DNA from: Nocardiopsis sp. CNT312
Lineage (GTDB): Bacteria > Actinomycetota > Actinomycetes > Streptosporangiales > Streptosporangiaceae
DNA length: 64,000 nucleotides
Reading direction: 5' to 3'
Assembly: GCF_000515115.1 (NCBI RefSeq)
Contig: NZ_AZXF01000005.1
Location: forward strand, 186,001-250,000
Shown piece after piece: positions 16,117-25,417 of the stretch. The first letter of the stretch is position 1. Each line of letters starts with the position of its first letter. The notes below the pieces were generated by a model that ran no database searches, was not told the origin of the DNA, and saw only the letters and a list, made by a program, of their open reading frames with translations. Position numbers and translations under genes: made by a program.

Positions 16117-17289
16117 CTAGCCGACCAGGAGTGCCGAGGTCATGGCCTCCATGGCGATCTGGGGGTGCACGTTGGCGGCGATGCGCCCGCGGCACTCCAT
16201 GATCGCGTCGATCCGGCGGAGCGTGGCCTCGGGCGGACCGGAGCGCGCCAGGCGTTCGAGGTCGCCGGAGCGCTCATCGGTCGACCGCTCCACCCGTGCG
16301 CCCAACTGGAGGGTGAGCACGTCCCGGTAGAAGGCGGCGAGGTCGAGCAGCGCCCGATCGTAGGAGTCGCGCTTGGTCCGGGTGGCCCGACGCTTCTGCC
16401 GCTCCTCCAGCTCCTTGAGCGCCCCCGCCGAACCGCGGACCGCCTTGGCCACGCCCTTGCCCGAGGAGCCCTCGCCGAAGGCCGCCTTCAGCTCGCTCCG
16501 CTCCTGTTCGTCGAGGGCGGTGGTGAGGTTCTTGGCCTCCTCCTCCGCGATGGCGTAGAGGCGGGCCGCGGCGACCACGCAGGCACCGGGGCCGTCGAGT
16601 CGGGCCGGGATGGACAGCACCTCCTCCCGACGTCTGCGTGCCTCGGGGTCGGTGGCCAGTTGGCGGGCCCGGTCGATCCGGCCCGCCGCCGCCTTCGCGG
16701 CGGCCCGCGCGGCCTGGTGATCGACCCCCTCGCGCCGGACCAGCGCATCGACCAGTTCAGGCGTCCCCGGGGTGGCCAGGGTGACCAGGCGGCAGCGGGA
16801 GCGGATGGTGACGAGCAGGTCGTCCGGGGTGGGGGTGCACAGCAGCCAGACGGTGCGGGGCGAAGGCTCCTCCACCGCTTTGAGCAAGGCGTTGGAGGCG
16901 GCTTCGGTGGCGCGGTCGGCGTCCTCGAACAGGACGACGCGGAACCGCCCCCCCGACGGCTTGGACGCGGCGCGCAGAACGAGGTCGCGGGTGTCCTTCA
17001 CCCCGTAGCTGAGTCCGCTGGGCCGCACGTACAGCACGTCCGGGTGGGTCCCGGCGAGCACCTGGTGGCAGGAGGGGCAGTGCCCGCAACCGCCGTCGGC
17101 GCACTGGATGGCGGCGGCGAACGCGCGGGCCGCCTCCGAGCGCCCCGACCCCGGGGGCCCGGTGAAGAGCCAGGCGTGGGTCATCCCGGTACCGGGACCG
17201 CCCGCCACGAGGTCCGCCGCCCCGGCGACGGCGCGCTGGAACTGGCGTACCGCACTCTGTTGGCCGATGAGGTCGTCGAAGACGGTCAC
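16117..17289 (-). CDS. holB: DNA polymerase III subunit delta'
   Basis: 390 residues from GTG 17289, with GGGGGAG just upstream. It is the clamp-loader subunit. The AAA+ fold begins MTVFDDLIGQQSAV. The P-loop reads GPPGSGRSE, with Arg in place of the usual Lys, which fits delta' not hydrolysing ATP. A four-Cys zinc module (CADGGCGHCPSCHQ) and LLKAVEEPSPRTVWLL, the standard clamp-loader sequence, follow. The order holB-tmk-topA is usual in this group, but here a divergent gene sits between holB and tmk. Confidence 0.93.
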   Translation of the reverse strand: MTVFDDLIGQQSAVRQFQRAVAGAADLVAGGPGTGMTHAWLFTGPPGSGRSEAARAFAAAIQCADGGCGHCPSCHQVLAGTHPDVLYVRPSGLSYGVKDTRDLVLRAASKPSGGRFRVVLFEDADRATEAASNALLKAVEEPSPRTVWLLCTPTPDDLLVTIRSRCRLVTLATPGTPELVDALVRREGVDHQAARAAAKAAAGRIDRARQLATDPEARRRREEVLSIPARLDGPGACVVAAARLYAIAEEEAKNLTTALDEQERSELKAAFGEGSSGKGVAKAVRGSAGALKELEERQKRRATRTKRDSYDRALLDLAAFYRDVLTLQLGARVERSTDERSGDLERLARSGPPEATLRRIDAIMECRGRIAANVHPQIAMEAMTSALLVG

Positions 17290-17448
17290 GTGGCTCCCCC
17301 GGACGGACGTGGATGTACGCGTCCAGGATAGGAGTCGCCGCCGACGCCCGGGCGCTGTCCACAGGTCCCGCCCCGGCTGAGGACAACGGTGTCCTTCGTC
17401 ACCGCCATGGCGTACGGTGCCCGCATCCGATCATGAGAGGAACCGGAA

Positions 17449-18090
17449 ATGGGCGTCACGAGGACCCACCTGTCGATCTCGCTGGACGGGTACGCGGCCG
17501 GCCCCGGACAGGACGTCGACCATCCGGTGGGCGTGGGGGGCAAGGCCCTGCACGAGTGGGCCTTCGCGCTGGCTGAGTGGCGCGGGAAGCACGGACTGTC
17601 CGGCGGTGAGGAGAACGCCTCCACCGCCGTGCTCCGGGAGGTGGAGGGAAACGTCGGCGCCGTGGTGATGGGCCGGAACATGTTCGGTGGCGGCCCGGGG
17701 CCCTGGGACGAGGAGCGTCCCTGGACGGGCTGGTGGGGCGAGGAGCCGCCCTTCCACGCCCCCGTGTTCGTCCTCACCCACCACCCCCGGGAACCGGTGG
17801 ACATGAAGGGCGGGACCACCTTCCACTTCGTCACGGAGGGCTCGGAGGCCGCCGTGGGGTACGCGCGTGCCGTCGCCGACGGTCGGGACGTGCTGGTGGC
17901 CGGCGGAGCCGCCACGGTTCGCGCCTGTTTGGGCGCCGGTCTCCTGGACCGGCTCGACCTCCACCTGGTCCCCGTGCTCCTGGGCGCCGGCGAGCGGTTG
18001 TTCGACGGCGTGGACAGCGCGGCGCTGGAGCAGGAGCGGGCGGTGGAGGCCCCGGGCGTCACCCATCTGAGGTACCGCGTCCGCCGGTGA
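17449..18090 (+). CDS. Dihydrofolate reductase/RibD C-terminal family protein
   Basis: 213 residues from ATG 17449 with GAGAGGAA upstream. The start TRTHLSISLDGYAAG, the middle VVMGRNMFGGGPG and DVLVAGGAATVRACLGAGLLDRLDLHLVPVLLGAGERLFDG match the stand-alone RibD-C/DfrA-like reductases of actinomycetes. They have the DHFR fold and bind NADPH, but their substrates are mostly unknown; folate reduction should not be assumed. It points against the flanking core genes and splits the holB/tmk pair, so it is probably an insertion. Confidence 0.85.
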   Translation: MGVTRTHLSISLDGYAAGPGQDVDHPVGVGGKALHEWAFALAEWRGKHGLSGGEENASTAVLREVEGNVGAVVMGRNMFGGGPGPWDEERPWTGWWGEEPPFHAPVFVLTHHPREPVDMKGGTTFHFVTEGSEAAVGYARAVADGRDVLVAGGAATVRACLGAGLLDRLDLHLVPVLLGAGERLFDGVDSAALEQERAVEAPGVTHLRYRVRR

Positions 18091-18108
18091 CGGCGGACGC
18101 GGCCCGCG

Positions 18109-20214
18109 TCAGTCGTTCCTGATGACCGGGATCATCCCGGTGACCGCCTCCGAACTGCTGGGAACGGGGTCCGGCAGCAGTGAGCGGACCCGGCGCCGGA
18201 TCTCCCGGCCGACCTTGTCTTGCGGTTCACCGCCGTCGAGTACCAGGTAGCGGTCCGGGTCAGTCCTGGCCAGGCTCAGGAAGCCCTGGCGGACCCGCTT
18301 GTGGAACTCCAGCGACTCCGCCTCGATGCGGTCGGCGGGGCGGCCCAGGCGGGCGAGGCCGTCCTCAGGCGCGACGTCGAGCAGCACGGTGAGGTCGGGG
18401 ACCACACCCCGGGTCGACCAGTCGGCGATCTCACGGATCTCCTCGGGGTCCAGGTCGCGGCCCACGCCCTGGTAGGCCAGCATCGAGTCGACGTAGCGGT
18501 CGCTGATGACCACGGCACCGCGCCGCAGCGCCGGGAGGATCTCCTGGTCGATGTGGTCGGCCTTGTCGGCCGCGTACAGCAGTACCTCGGCGCGGGGCGT
18601 GATGTGGGAATTCTCCCGGTCCAGGAGCAGGCCGCGCAGGCGCATACCGAGCTTGGTCGCGCCGGGTTGGCGTGTGCCGAGCACCTCGAACCCCTGGTCG
18701 CGCAGCCACACCGTCAGTTCCCTGACCTGTGTGGACTTGCCCGATCCCTCACCGCCCTCGACCACGATGAACACGCCCGAGGGCCGCTCCTGCTGCTGCT
18801 CGTCCTCGTCGGCGAGGTCGACACCGCGCAGGGCCGCGGAGAGCTCGGGCAGCAGACCGTGCCCGGAGTCGGACGCGCCCTTGTTCATCTGGCCGTAGCA
18901 GACCAGGGCCACGATCGCCGCCAGCAGACCGGAGGCCATGAGGACCGCACCGCTGCCGTACAGGTCGTAGGTGAGCGCCCCGACCGGGAAGCTGTAGTCG
19001 CCGATGAGCCCGGCCGCCAGCGGGGCCAGTGCCGTGGACGCCACGAGGACCACACGCGCGGCGCCGTGCACGAAGGCGAAGACCCGGCCCCGGTAGGCGT
19101 CCTCGACCTCGTGGCCGAGCATCGTCAGCCCGATCACCCACGCGATGCCGGCACCCATGCCGAGGACACCGGTGAGCACCGCGGTGAACACCATGTCGGG
19201 GACCGCTCCGGCCAGCAGCAGGGCCAGCCCGGAGACGGTCAGGCTCAGGCCGAACAGGCGACGGCGGCTGAACTTCTTGAGGACGCGCGGCCCGGCGAGC
19301 ATACCCAGGGCCATACCGGCGAAGACGGCGGCGAAGACGACCGCGAACCCGGCGTTGCCCGCACCCAGATGCTCGACATGGATACGGCTCACACCGACGA
19401 CCGCGCCCCCGGCCGCAAAGGCACCGAGCAGGCCCAGCACCAGACCGCGCACGAGCGGGGTCCCGCCGAGGTAGCGCCACCCCGTGAAGACCGCGCGGAG
19501 GATGCCGCTGTCGGAGGTGTCGCCGGTTTCGGCCGGCGACTTGTGCTTGGGGATCGGCAGGCCGACGATGACGATCGCGGCGATGAAGAAGGTGACGCCG
19601 TTGAGGTAGAGGGCGACGTCGGCCTCGGGGCTGGCCATGGAGGGCACCAGTGCGCCGAGCACGTTGCTCGCCGAGGCCAGCGCGGCGAAGAGCAGCGCCG
19701 CCACGGGCGCGGTGCCGTAGGTGGTCAGCAGGCTGATCTGGTTGGCCTGCTCCAGGAACTTCTTCGGAACCAGGTTGGGGACGGTGGCGTCCTTGGCCGG
19801 GGCCCAGAAGAGGGCGACGATCTCGGCCAGGAGGTTGGCGATGAGCAGCCACTCCAGCGCGAAGCCGGGGAAGGCCAGCCCCACCAGGGGGATGGAGACG
19901 TACAGCAGGCCGCGCAGGATGTCGCCGATGACCATCGTCCAGCGGCGGTCGAGGCGGTCGGCGACCACCCCGGCCAGCGGACTCAACAGGATCGGGGGGG
20001 CGAGTTTGATGACCACGACGCCGCTGACGGCCAGGTACTGCACCATCCGCGACCCGTCGGCGGTGAAGATCGCCGCCAGGGACATCAGGGCCAGCAGGCT
20101 CAGCCAGTCGCCCAGGCTGGAGAGGGAAAGCGAGATCCACAGCCTTCTGAAAGGTGAGATCGCCAGGACGTGGCGCGCCTCGGACGGCGCTCCCAGGGGT
20201 GCAGATCTGCTCAT
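18109..20214 (-). CDS. tmk: Fusion of MFS transporter and thymidylate kinase
   Basis: 701 residues from ATG 20214; an in-frame TTG at 20223 is an alternative. Residues about 15-440 form a 12-helix MFS domain (FRRLWISLSLSSLGDWLS, with ADRLDRRWTM between early helices). Residues about 475-690 are thymidylate kinase: P-loop VEGGEGSGKSTQ, VISDRYVDSMLAYQG, and LLDVAPEDGLARL with LGRPADRIE. The kinase makes dTDP from dTMP and is essential, so the gene is expected to be active. Fusions of this type occur in related actinomycetes. The transporter substrate is unknown; coupling to nucleoside uptake is speculation. Confidence 0.92.
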   Translation of the reverse strand: MSRSAPLGAPSEARHVLAISPFRRLWISLSLSSLGDWLSLLALMSLAAIFTADGSRMVQYLAVSGVVVIKLAPPILLSPLAGVVADRLDRRWTMVIGDILRGLLYVSIPLVGLAFPGFALEWLLIANLLAEIVALFWAPAKDATVPNLVPKKFLEQANQISLLTTYGTAPVAALLFAALASASNVLGALVPSMASPEADVALYLNGVTFFIAAIVIVGLPIPKHKSPAETGDTSDSGILRAVFTGWRYLGGTPLVRGLVLGLLGAFAAGGAVVGVSRIHVEHLGAGNAGFAVVFAAVFAGMALGMLAGPRVLKKFSRRRLFGLSLTVSGLALLLAGAVPDMVFTAVLTGVLGMGAGIAWVIGLTMLGHEVEDAYRGRVFAFVHGAARVVLVASTALAPLAAGLIGDYSFPVGALTYDLYGSGAVLMASGLLAAIVALVCYGQMNKGASDSGHGLLPELSAALRGVDLADEDEQQQERPSGVFIVVEGGEGSGKSTQVRELTVWLRDQGFEVLGTRQPGATKLGMRLRGLLLDRENSHITPRAEVLLYAADKADHIDQEILPALRRGAVVISDRYVDSMLAYQGVGRDLDPEEIREIADWSTRGVVPDLTVLLDVAPEDGLARLGRPADRIEAESLEFHKRVRQGFLSLARTDPDRYLVLDGGEPQDKVGREIRRRVRSLLPDPVPSSSEAVTGMIPVIRND

Positions 20215-20461
20215 AGCGCTCAAGGTTATCCGTGCGGGGGATAGGGCCAGACGGGTCGGCGACCCGCCACATGATTCGGGAGACGGAGCGGAAAGTCACA
20301 GACGTTTCACGTATTCTCCTCCGTCACAGACAGACTAGTACGGAAGATCACCCGCCGACAGGGGGTGTACCGGCCTGTGACCGTTCGTCACCGGAGGACG
20401 GTCCGCGGGCCCCTGGCGAACACGGGGAGGCCCGTGGGGGACGGCGCCCCCGTGAGGAGGC

Positions 20462-23257
20462 TCAGGAGCTGCCGCCCGAGGAGCCCTTGGCGGTCGAACC
20501 GGGGGTGCCGTCCTTCTTCGCTGCGGCGGTCTTCCTGGCCGCGGCCGTCCCCGTCTTCTTGGCCGTGGTCTTCTTCGCGGCGGGCTTCTTCTTCGCCGGA
20601 GCCTTGGCACGGCGCTCGGCGAGCAGTTCCGCGGCACGGGCGTCGGTGATCGACTCGACCTCGTCGCCCTTGCGCAGGGAGGCGTTGACCTCCCCGTCCG
20701 TGACGTAGGGGCCGAAACGGCCGTCCTTGATCACCATCAAGGCACCCGATTCGGGATCCTTGCCGAGCTCGCGCAGGGGGGGCTTGGCCGCGCGTCGGCC
20801 ACGCTGCTTGGGCTGGGCGAAGAGCGCCTGGGCCTCCTCCAGGGTGACCGTGAAGATCTGCTCCTCGGTCTCCAGTGAACGGCTGTCGGTGCCCTTCTTC
20901 AGGTACGGGCCGAAGCGGCCGTTCTGGGAGGTGACCCGCTCACCGTCGAGCTCCCCGACCACGCGGGGCAGCGACAGCAGCCGGAGCGCGTCCTCCAGGG
21001 TGACGGTGTCCAGGGTCATCGACTTCAGCAGTGAGGCCGTGCGCGGCTTGGCCTTGGCCTTGGACCTGCTCTTGGTCTCACCCTCCTCCGGCTCCTCCAA
21101 CACCTCGGTGACGTAGGGGCCGAAGCGCCCGGTCTTGGCGACGACGGGACGGCCGGTCTCGGGGTCGCTTCCCAGCTCGCGGTCGCCGCTGGGCTGGGCG
21201 AACAGCTCCTCGGCCCTCTCCACCGTCAGCTCGTCCGGGGCGAGGTCCTCGGGCACGTTGACCCGTGTCCCCTCGCGGTCGAGGTAGGGGCCGTAGCGGC
21301 CCACGCGCAGGACGATGTCGGTGCCGGGCAGCGGCAGGGAGCTGACCTCCTTGGGGTCGATCTCCGAGAGGTGGTCGCCCGCCACCAGGTTCTTCAGCCC
21401 GGTCTCCTCCTCGCCTTGCGGGTCGCGGCCGCCGAAGTAGAAGCGGCGCAGCCACGGCAGGCTCTCGGTCTCGCCGCGGGCGATGTCGTCGAGCACCTCC
21501 TCCATACGGGCGGTGAACTCGTAGTCCACCAGGTTCCCGAAGTGGCGCTCCAGCAACTGCACGACGGCGAAGGCCAGGAAGGACGGCACGAGCGCCGTGC
21601 CCTTCTTGAACACGTAGCCGCGGTCAAGGATGGTGCCGATGATCGAGGCATAGGTGGAGGGCCGACCGATCTCGCGCCCCTCCAGCTCCTTGACCAGGGT
21701 GGCCTCTGTGTAGCGGGCTGGGGGCCGGGTGCTGTGCCCCTCGGCCTCCAAGGAGCCGGGCTTGAGGGGGTCGCCCTCGGCCACGGGCGGCAGGCGGCGC
21801 TCGCGGTCGTCCAGGTCGGCGGCCGGGTCGTCCGATCCCTCCACATAGGCCTTGAGGAACCCGTGGAAGGTGATGATCTTGCCGGTGGCGGTGAACTCGG
21901 CCCGCTCGCCGTCCGAGGAGGTCCCCTCGATCCGCACGGTGACGGACTCGCCGACGGCGTCCTTCATCTGGGAGGCGACGGTGCGTTTCCAGATGAGCTC
22001 GTAGAGGCGGAGTTCGGGGCCGCTCAACCCGGTCTCGGACGGAACGCGGAACGTGTCGCCCGCCGGACGGATGGCCTCGTGCGCCTCCTGTGCGTTCTTG
22101 ACCTTGCTGGCGTACACGCGTGGCTTGTCGGGCACATGGTCGGCCCCGTACAGCCGGGTGGCCTGCGTGCGCGCCGCGCTCAGGGCGCTCTGCGACAGCG
22201 TGGTGCTGTCGGTACGCATGTAGGTGATGTGGCCGTTCTCGTACAGCCGCTGCGCCACCTGCATGGTCTGCTTGGAGGAGAGGCCGAGCTTGCGCGAGGC
22301 CTCCTGCTGGAGGGTCGTGGTGCGGAACGGGGCGTAGGGGGAACGGCGGTAGGGCTTGCGCTCCACCGCCGTGACCGCGAAGGCCGCACCCGACAGGCGC
22401 TGGGCGAGTCCCCGTGCGGTGGCCCCGTCCAGTTGGCGGACGGTGCGGTCGGGGCGGAGCGTGCCCTGGGCGGTGAAGTCGCGGCCGACCGCCACACGGA
22501 CCCCGTCCAGGCCCACCAGGGTCGCGGGGAAGGAGGCGGGCTCCTCGGCTCCCGTTCCGGCTGCGTCGAAGACCGCCTTGATGTCCCAGTACTCGGCCGA
22601 GGTGAAGGCCATCCGCTCGCGTTCGCGCTCCACCACCAGCCGGGTGGCGACGGACTGGACGCGGCCGGCCGACAGCTTCGGCATGACCTTCTTCCACAGC
22701 ACGGGGGAGACCTCGTAGCCGTAGAGGCGGTCCAGGATGCGCCGTGTCTCCTGTGCGTTGACCAGGCGCGTGTTCAGGTCGCGCGTGTTGTCGGCGGCAC
22801 GGCGGATGGCGTCCTTGGTGATCTCGTTGAAGACCATGCGGCGGACGGGGATCTTGGGTTTGAGCTCCTCCCGCAGGTGCCACGCGATGGCCTCGCCCTC
22901 GCGGTCCTCATCCGTGGCGAGCAGGAGTTCATCGGCCTCGGCCATCAGCTCCTTGAGCTTCTTGACGTGCGCCTTCTTGTCGGAGTTGACGACATAGAGC
23001 GGCTCGAAGTCCCCGTCGACGTCCACGCCGAGCCGGGCCCAGGCCTGGCCCTTGTACTTGGCCGGGATCTCTGCGGCCCTGGTCGGCATGTCCCGGATGT
23101 GACCGATACTGGACTCCACGACGTAGCCGGGGCCCAGATACCCGGCGATGGTCTTCGCCTTGGCGGGCGACTCGACGATGACCAGAGCGGTCCCCGTCCC
23201 CTGCCGTCCGCTGTTCTTGGAGCCGTTCTCGCCGGCGCTGCCCTTCGTGGGTGGCAC
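20462..23257 (-). CDS. topA: DNA topoisomerase I
   Basis: 931 residues, type IA. The TOPRIM domain starts ALVIVESPAKAKTIAGYLG with the acidic triad at DEDREGEAIAWHL. The active tyrosine is in GHITYMRTDST, near residue 345. After about residue 640 there are four topoisomerase C-terminal repeats, each with RFGPYV-type cores, instead of Cys4 zinc fingers, as in Mycobacterium and Streptomyces. The C-terminal 50 residues are a Lys/Ala-rich tail (AKKKPAAKKTTAKK), known in actinobacteria to bind DNA and aid processivity. It relaxes negative supercoils. Confidence 0.96.
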   Translation of the reverse strand: MPPTKGSAGENGSKNSGRQGTGTALVIVESPAKAKTIAGYLGPGYVVESSIGHIRDMPTRAAEIPAKYKGQAWARLGVDVDGDFEPLYVVNSDKKAHVKKLKELMAEADELLLATDEDREGEAIAWHLREELKPKIPVRRMVFNEITKDAIRRAADNTRDLNTRLVNAQETRRILDRLYGYEVSPVLWKKVMPKLSAGRVQSVATRLVVERERERMAFTSAEYWDIKAVFDAAGTGAEEPASFPATLVGLDGVRVAVGRDFTAQGTLRPDRTVRQLDGATARGLAQRLSGAAFAVTAVERKPYRRSPYAPFRTTTLQQEASRKLGLSSKQTMQVAQRLYENGHITYMRTDSTTLSQSALSAARTQATRLYGADHVPDKPRVYASKVKNAQEAHEAIRPAGDTFRVPSETGLSGPELRLYELIWKRTVASQMKDAVGESVTVRIEGTSSDGERAEFTATGKIITFHGFLKAYVEGSDDPAADLDDRERRLPPVAEGDPLKPGSLEAEGHSTRPPARYTEATLVKELEGREIGRPSTYASIIGTILDRGYVFKKGTALVPSFLAFAVVQLLERHFGNLVDYEFTARMEEVLDDIARGETESLPWLRRFYFGGRDPQGEEETGLKNLVAGDHLSEIDPKEVSSLPLPGTDIVLRVGRYGPYLDREGTRVNVPEDLAPDELTVERAEELFAQPSGDRELGSDPETGRPVVAKTGRFGPYVTEVLEEPEEGETKSRSKAKAKPRTASLLKSMTLDTVTLEDALRLLSLPRVVGELDGERVTSQNGRFGPYLKKGTDSRSLETEEQIFTVTLEEAQALFAQPKQRGRRAAKPPLRELGKDPESGALMVIKDGRFGPYVTDGEVNASLRKGDEVESITDARAAELLAERRAKAPAKKKPAAKKTTAKKTGTAAARKTAAAKKDGTPGSTAKGSSGGSS

Positions 23258-23574
23258 GCTGTTCCCCTACGTCTAGCCCTGTGTGATCTGTCCGGCCGTG
23301 GTCCTTCGGTCCTCTGGGAACCGACAGTAACCGAATTCCAGGCCCTCCCCCGTCGATGGCCGGGTGGGACCCGCCCCTCGGGTCCGGTAACCGCCGCCAT
23401 CGGCAACCGCAGAATAAGCGTTACCCGAACTGGCACCGCCCCGCGCAGCCCGCGAGTGGCCCCGGGGTCGCTCCCCCATGGTCGCCCACCGCCCTCGGAG
23501 AGCACCCGGAACCCACCCGCACAGTGACTTCTGTCACATTTTTGGAGCTGCGCTCCATGCCCGCCAGAATGCGG

Positions 23575-23606
23575 CGAGTCCTCCCGGATGTTCCCGGGAG
23601 GACTCG
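23575..23606. terminator. Strong hairpin upstream of topA
   Basis: CGAGTCCTCCCGG and its complement flank a short loop. It may end transcription arriving from the chaplin gene before the topA promoter. Confidence 0.6.
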
Positions 23607-23642
23607 TGACACGCCCTGAGCAGGCGACCGTCCCGTCGCTCC

Positions 23643-23810
23643 CGCAGTCCACCGCGATCCATTACGGAACGGGAGTGCGCGGGACGGAACGCCTGTCCGG
23701 TCGACGTCCACGGCGCTGACGCGCCTGTCCGTCGGACCCCTGGGGTCTCTCCGCCTTCCGGCCCGGTCGTGCTCGGCCTCTCGCAGTCCACCGCGATCCA
23801 TTACGGAACG
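23643..23810. repeat. Pair of 29-bp direct repeats with covarying closing stems
   Basis: An identical 29-mer beginning CGCAGTCCACCGCGATCCAT lies at 23643-23671 and 23782-23810. Copy one is enclosed by TCCCG...CGGGA and copy two by TCTCG...CGAGA, a C-G to T-A covariation that keeps a stem. An inner CCG/CGG can also pair. The rest of the 608-bp gap between chaplin and topA has no gene. Confidence 0.7.
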
Positions 23811-23865
23811 AGACACCGGATCCCCGGACCGTGGGGCGGATCACCCCACCGGGTCCTCGGAGGGT

Positions 23866-25113
23866 TTACAGGGGCAGGCCGCCGGTCAGACCGCCCGCGC
23901 CGCCCGCGCCGCCCAGCAGGCCGCCCAGCAGGCCGCTCAACGGGTCGCCCGCGGGGGCGGCCTGAGCGGCGGCGGGCAGCGGGGCGACGGCCTCGCGTGC
24001 GGCGTCGTCACCGGAGTAGCCCTCACCGGCCTGCGGGACGGTCTCGGTCAGGGTGTAGGGCGCGACCTGGCCGACCGTGTCGGAGACGGGCAGCTCGGGC
24101 AGGTCGCCGACGACGGGGATGCCCGTCTGCGCGGCCGGGGCGCTCTGGCGGACGATGGCGTCGGAGCCGGTGGCGGAGGCGCCCGCGGTGCCCAGCACGG
24201 CACCCACGGCGTTGCCCGCCACGTTCACCGGCACGTCCAGCTCCGCGACGAGCTGGTTGCCGCCCAGCAGCGAACCGTTGCCCGAAGTGGCCACGTAGTC
24301 CGCGCTCTGGCGGACGATGGCGTCGGAGCCGGTGGCGGAGGCGCCCGCGGTGCCCAGCACGGCACCCACGGCGTTGCCCGCCACGTTCACCGGCACGTCC
24401 AGCTCCGCGACGAGCTGGTTGCCGCCCAGCAGCGAACCGTTGCCCGAAGTGGCCACGTAATCCGCGCTCTGGTGCACGCGCGCCGACTGCTGCTGGCGCT
24501 CCGCGGGTGCGGACTGACGCAGGACGCCCATGTCCACGCTGCGGGAGAGGTCGCCCACGGGCAGGACCGAGGCGTTCTCGGTGGCCTCGTTCAGCAGCTC
24601 CATCGCGGCCTCGGCGTCTGAGGCGGTGAAGGCCGGGCTGCTCTGGTGGGAGCGGTAGCCGCGGTCCCCGCTCCGGCCGCCGTGGCCCCGACGCCCCCGG
24701 TCGGAGGACTCGCGGACGACCGCGTCGGCGTCGGTGGCCGCAGCCCCGGCGACACCGCCGACCGCCCCGATCGCGTTGCCCGCCACGTTCACCGGCACGT
24801 CCAGCTCGGCCACGAGCTGGTTGCCGCCCAGCAGCGAACCGTTGCCCGAAGTGGCGATGTCGCGGTGCGGCTCCTTCACGACGGCGTCCGAGTCGGTGCA
24901 GGAGGCCCCGGCGACGCCGAGGACCGCCCCGACCGCGTTGCCGCAGACGTTGACGGGGACGTCCCCGTCGATCACGGCCTGGTTGCCGCCGAGGAGGGAG
25001 CCGTTGCCGGAGGTGGCCACGTCGCTGTCGGCGTAGGCCGCTCCGGTGCCCAGCGTCACGAAGCCGAATGCCAGCAGCATCGTCTTCGCGGAGGTACTGG
25101 CCCACTTGCTCAT
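23866..25113 (-). CDS. Multi-domain chaplin (four chaplin repeats)
   Basis: 415 residues from ATG 25113, set by GAAAGGAC upstream and the signal peptide (LLAFGFVTLGTGAAYA). Four chaplin domains follow, each with SGNGSLLGGNQ and DVPVNV. Only the first keeps the Cys pair (VNVCGN ... GASC); the other three have Ala or Ser instead. Chaplins assemble as amyloid films on aerial hyphae and spores. Domains three and four are near-identical 54-residue units. The tail (LSGLLGGLLGGAGGAGG) has no LAxTG sorting motif, so this is a secreted, not wall-anchored, form. Longer and less cysteine-rich than the common one- or two-domain chaplins. Confidence 0.9.
   Translation of the reverse strand: MSKWASTSAKTMLLAFGFVTLGTGAAYADSDVATSGNGSLLGGNQAVIDGDVPVNVCGNAVGAVLGVAGASCTDSDAVVKEPHRDIATSGNGSLLGGNQLVAELDVPVNVAGNAIGAVGGVAGAAATDADAVVRESSDRGRRGHGGRSGDRGYRSHQSSPAFTASDAEAAMELLNEATENASVLPVGDLSRSVDMGVLRQSAPAERQQQSARVHQSADYVATSGNGSLLGGNQLVAELDVPVNVAGNAVGAVLGTAGASATGSDAIVRQSADYVATSGNGSLLGGNQLVAELDVPVNVAGNAVGAVLGTAGASATGSDAIVRQSAPAAQTGIPVVGDLPELPVSDTVGQVAPYTLTETVPQAGEGYSGDDAAREAVAPLPAAAQAAPAGDPLSGLLGGLLGGAGGAGGLTGGLPL
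24141..24464. repeat. Tandem 162-bp duplication inside the chaplin gene
   Basis: Units 24141-24302 and 24303-24464 are almost identical, differing visibly at one base (GTAGTCC versus GTAATCC on the + strand). In frame they add one 54-residue chaplin domain. The near-identity at silent positions implies a recent event or gene conversion. Confidence 0.88.
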
Positions 25114-25387
25114 GTGGGAAGTCCTTTCAGAGAACGAGGTGTTCGGGATGTGCTCGGGCCGCGGGCCGCTCCGCACCCCTGGGTGGGGCGCGGGCCTTCG
25201 ACCGGGGCCGGGGATCGTCCGGTCGGCTCCACACCTGGGCGGTGTGTGTCTGCCGGTCTGGTGAACGCTCGGTGCTCCGTCCCCACCGGGTGCGGGGCGA
25301 GCGCTCGGCGCTCCGTCGATCAGCTCCGCTCTGGTTGAGCGATGGCTGGCGTGAACCCCGCGGTGATGCGCGGGACTCACGTCAGCC

Positions 25388-25409
25388 CCCGGGCCGCGTC
25401 CGGCCCGGG
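25388..25409 (-). terminator. Hairpin terminator of the LATTG chaplin gene
   Basis: CCCGGGCC and GGCCCGGG pair around a 6-base loop, 9 bases past the reverse-strand stop at 25418. The rest of the 304-bp gap is leader for the four-domain chaplin. Confidence 0.65.
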
Positions 25410-25417
25410 CGAGCTGG

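Noticed and set aside
14371..17331. A very long + strand open frame opposite the TAP-like and holB genes
   Set aside because: Antisense shadow caused by high third-position GC; its translation has no domain, while the reverse strand encodes two full enzymes.
18220..20157. 645-codon + strand frame opposite the MFS-Tmk gene
   Set aside because: Gln/His/Gly-rich shadow without domains; the reverse strand shows intact MFS and kinase motifs.
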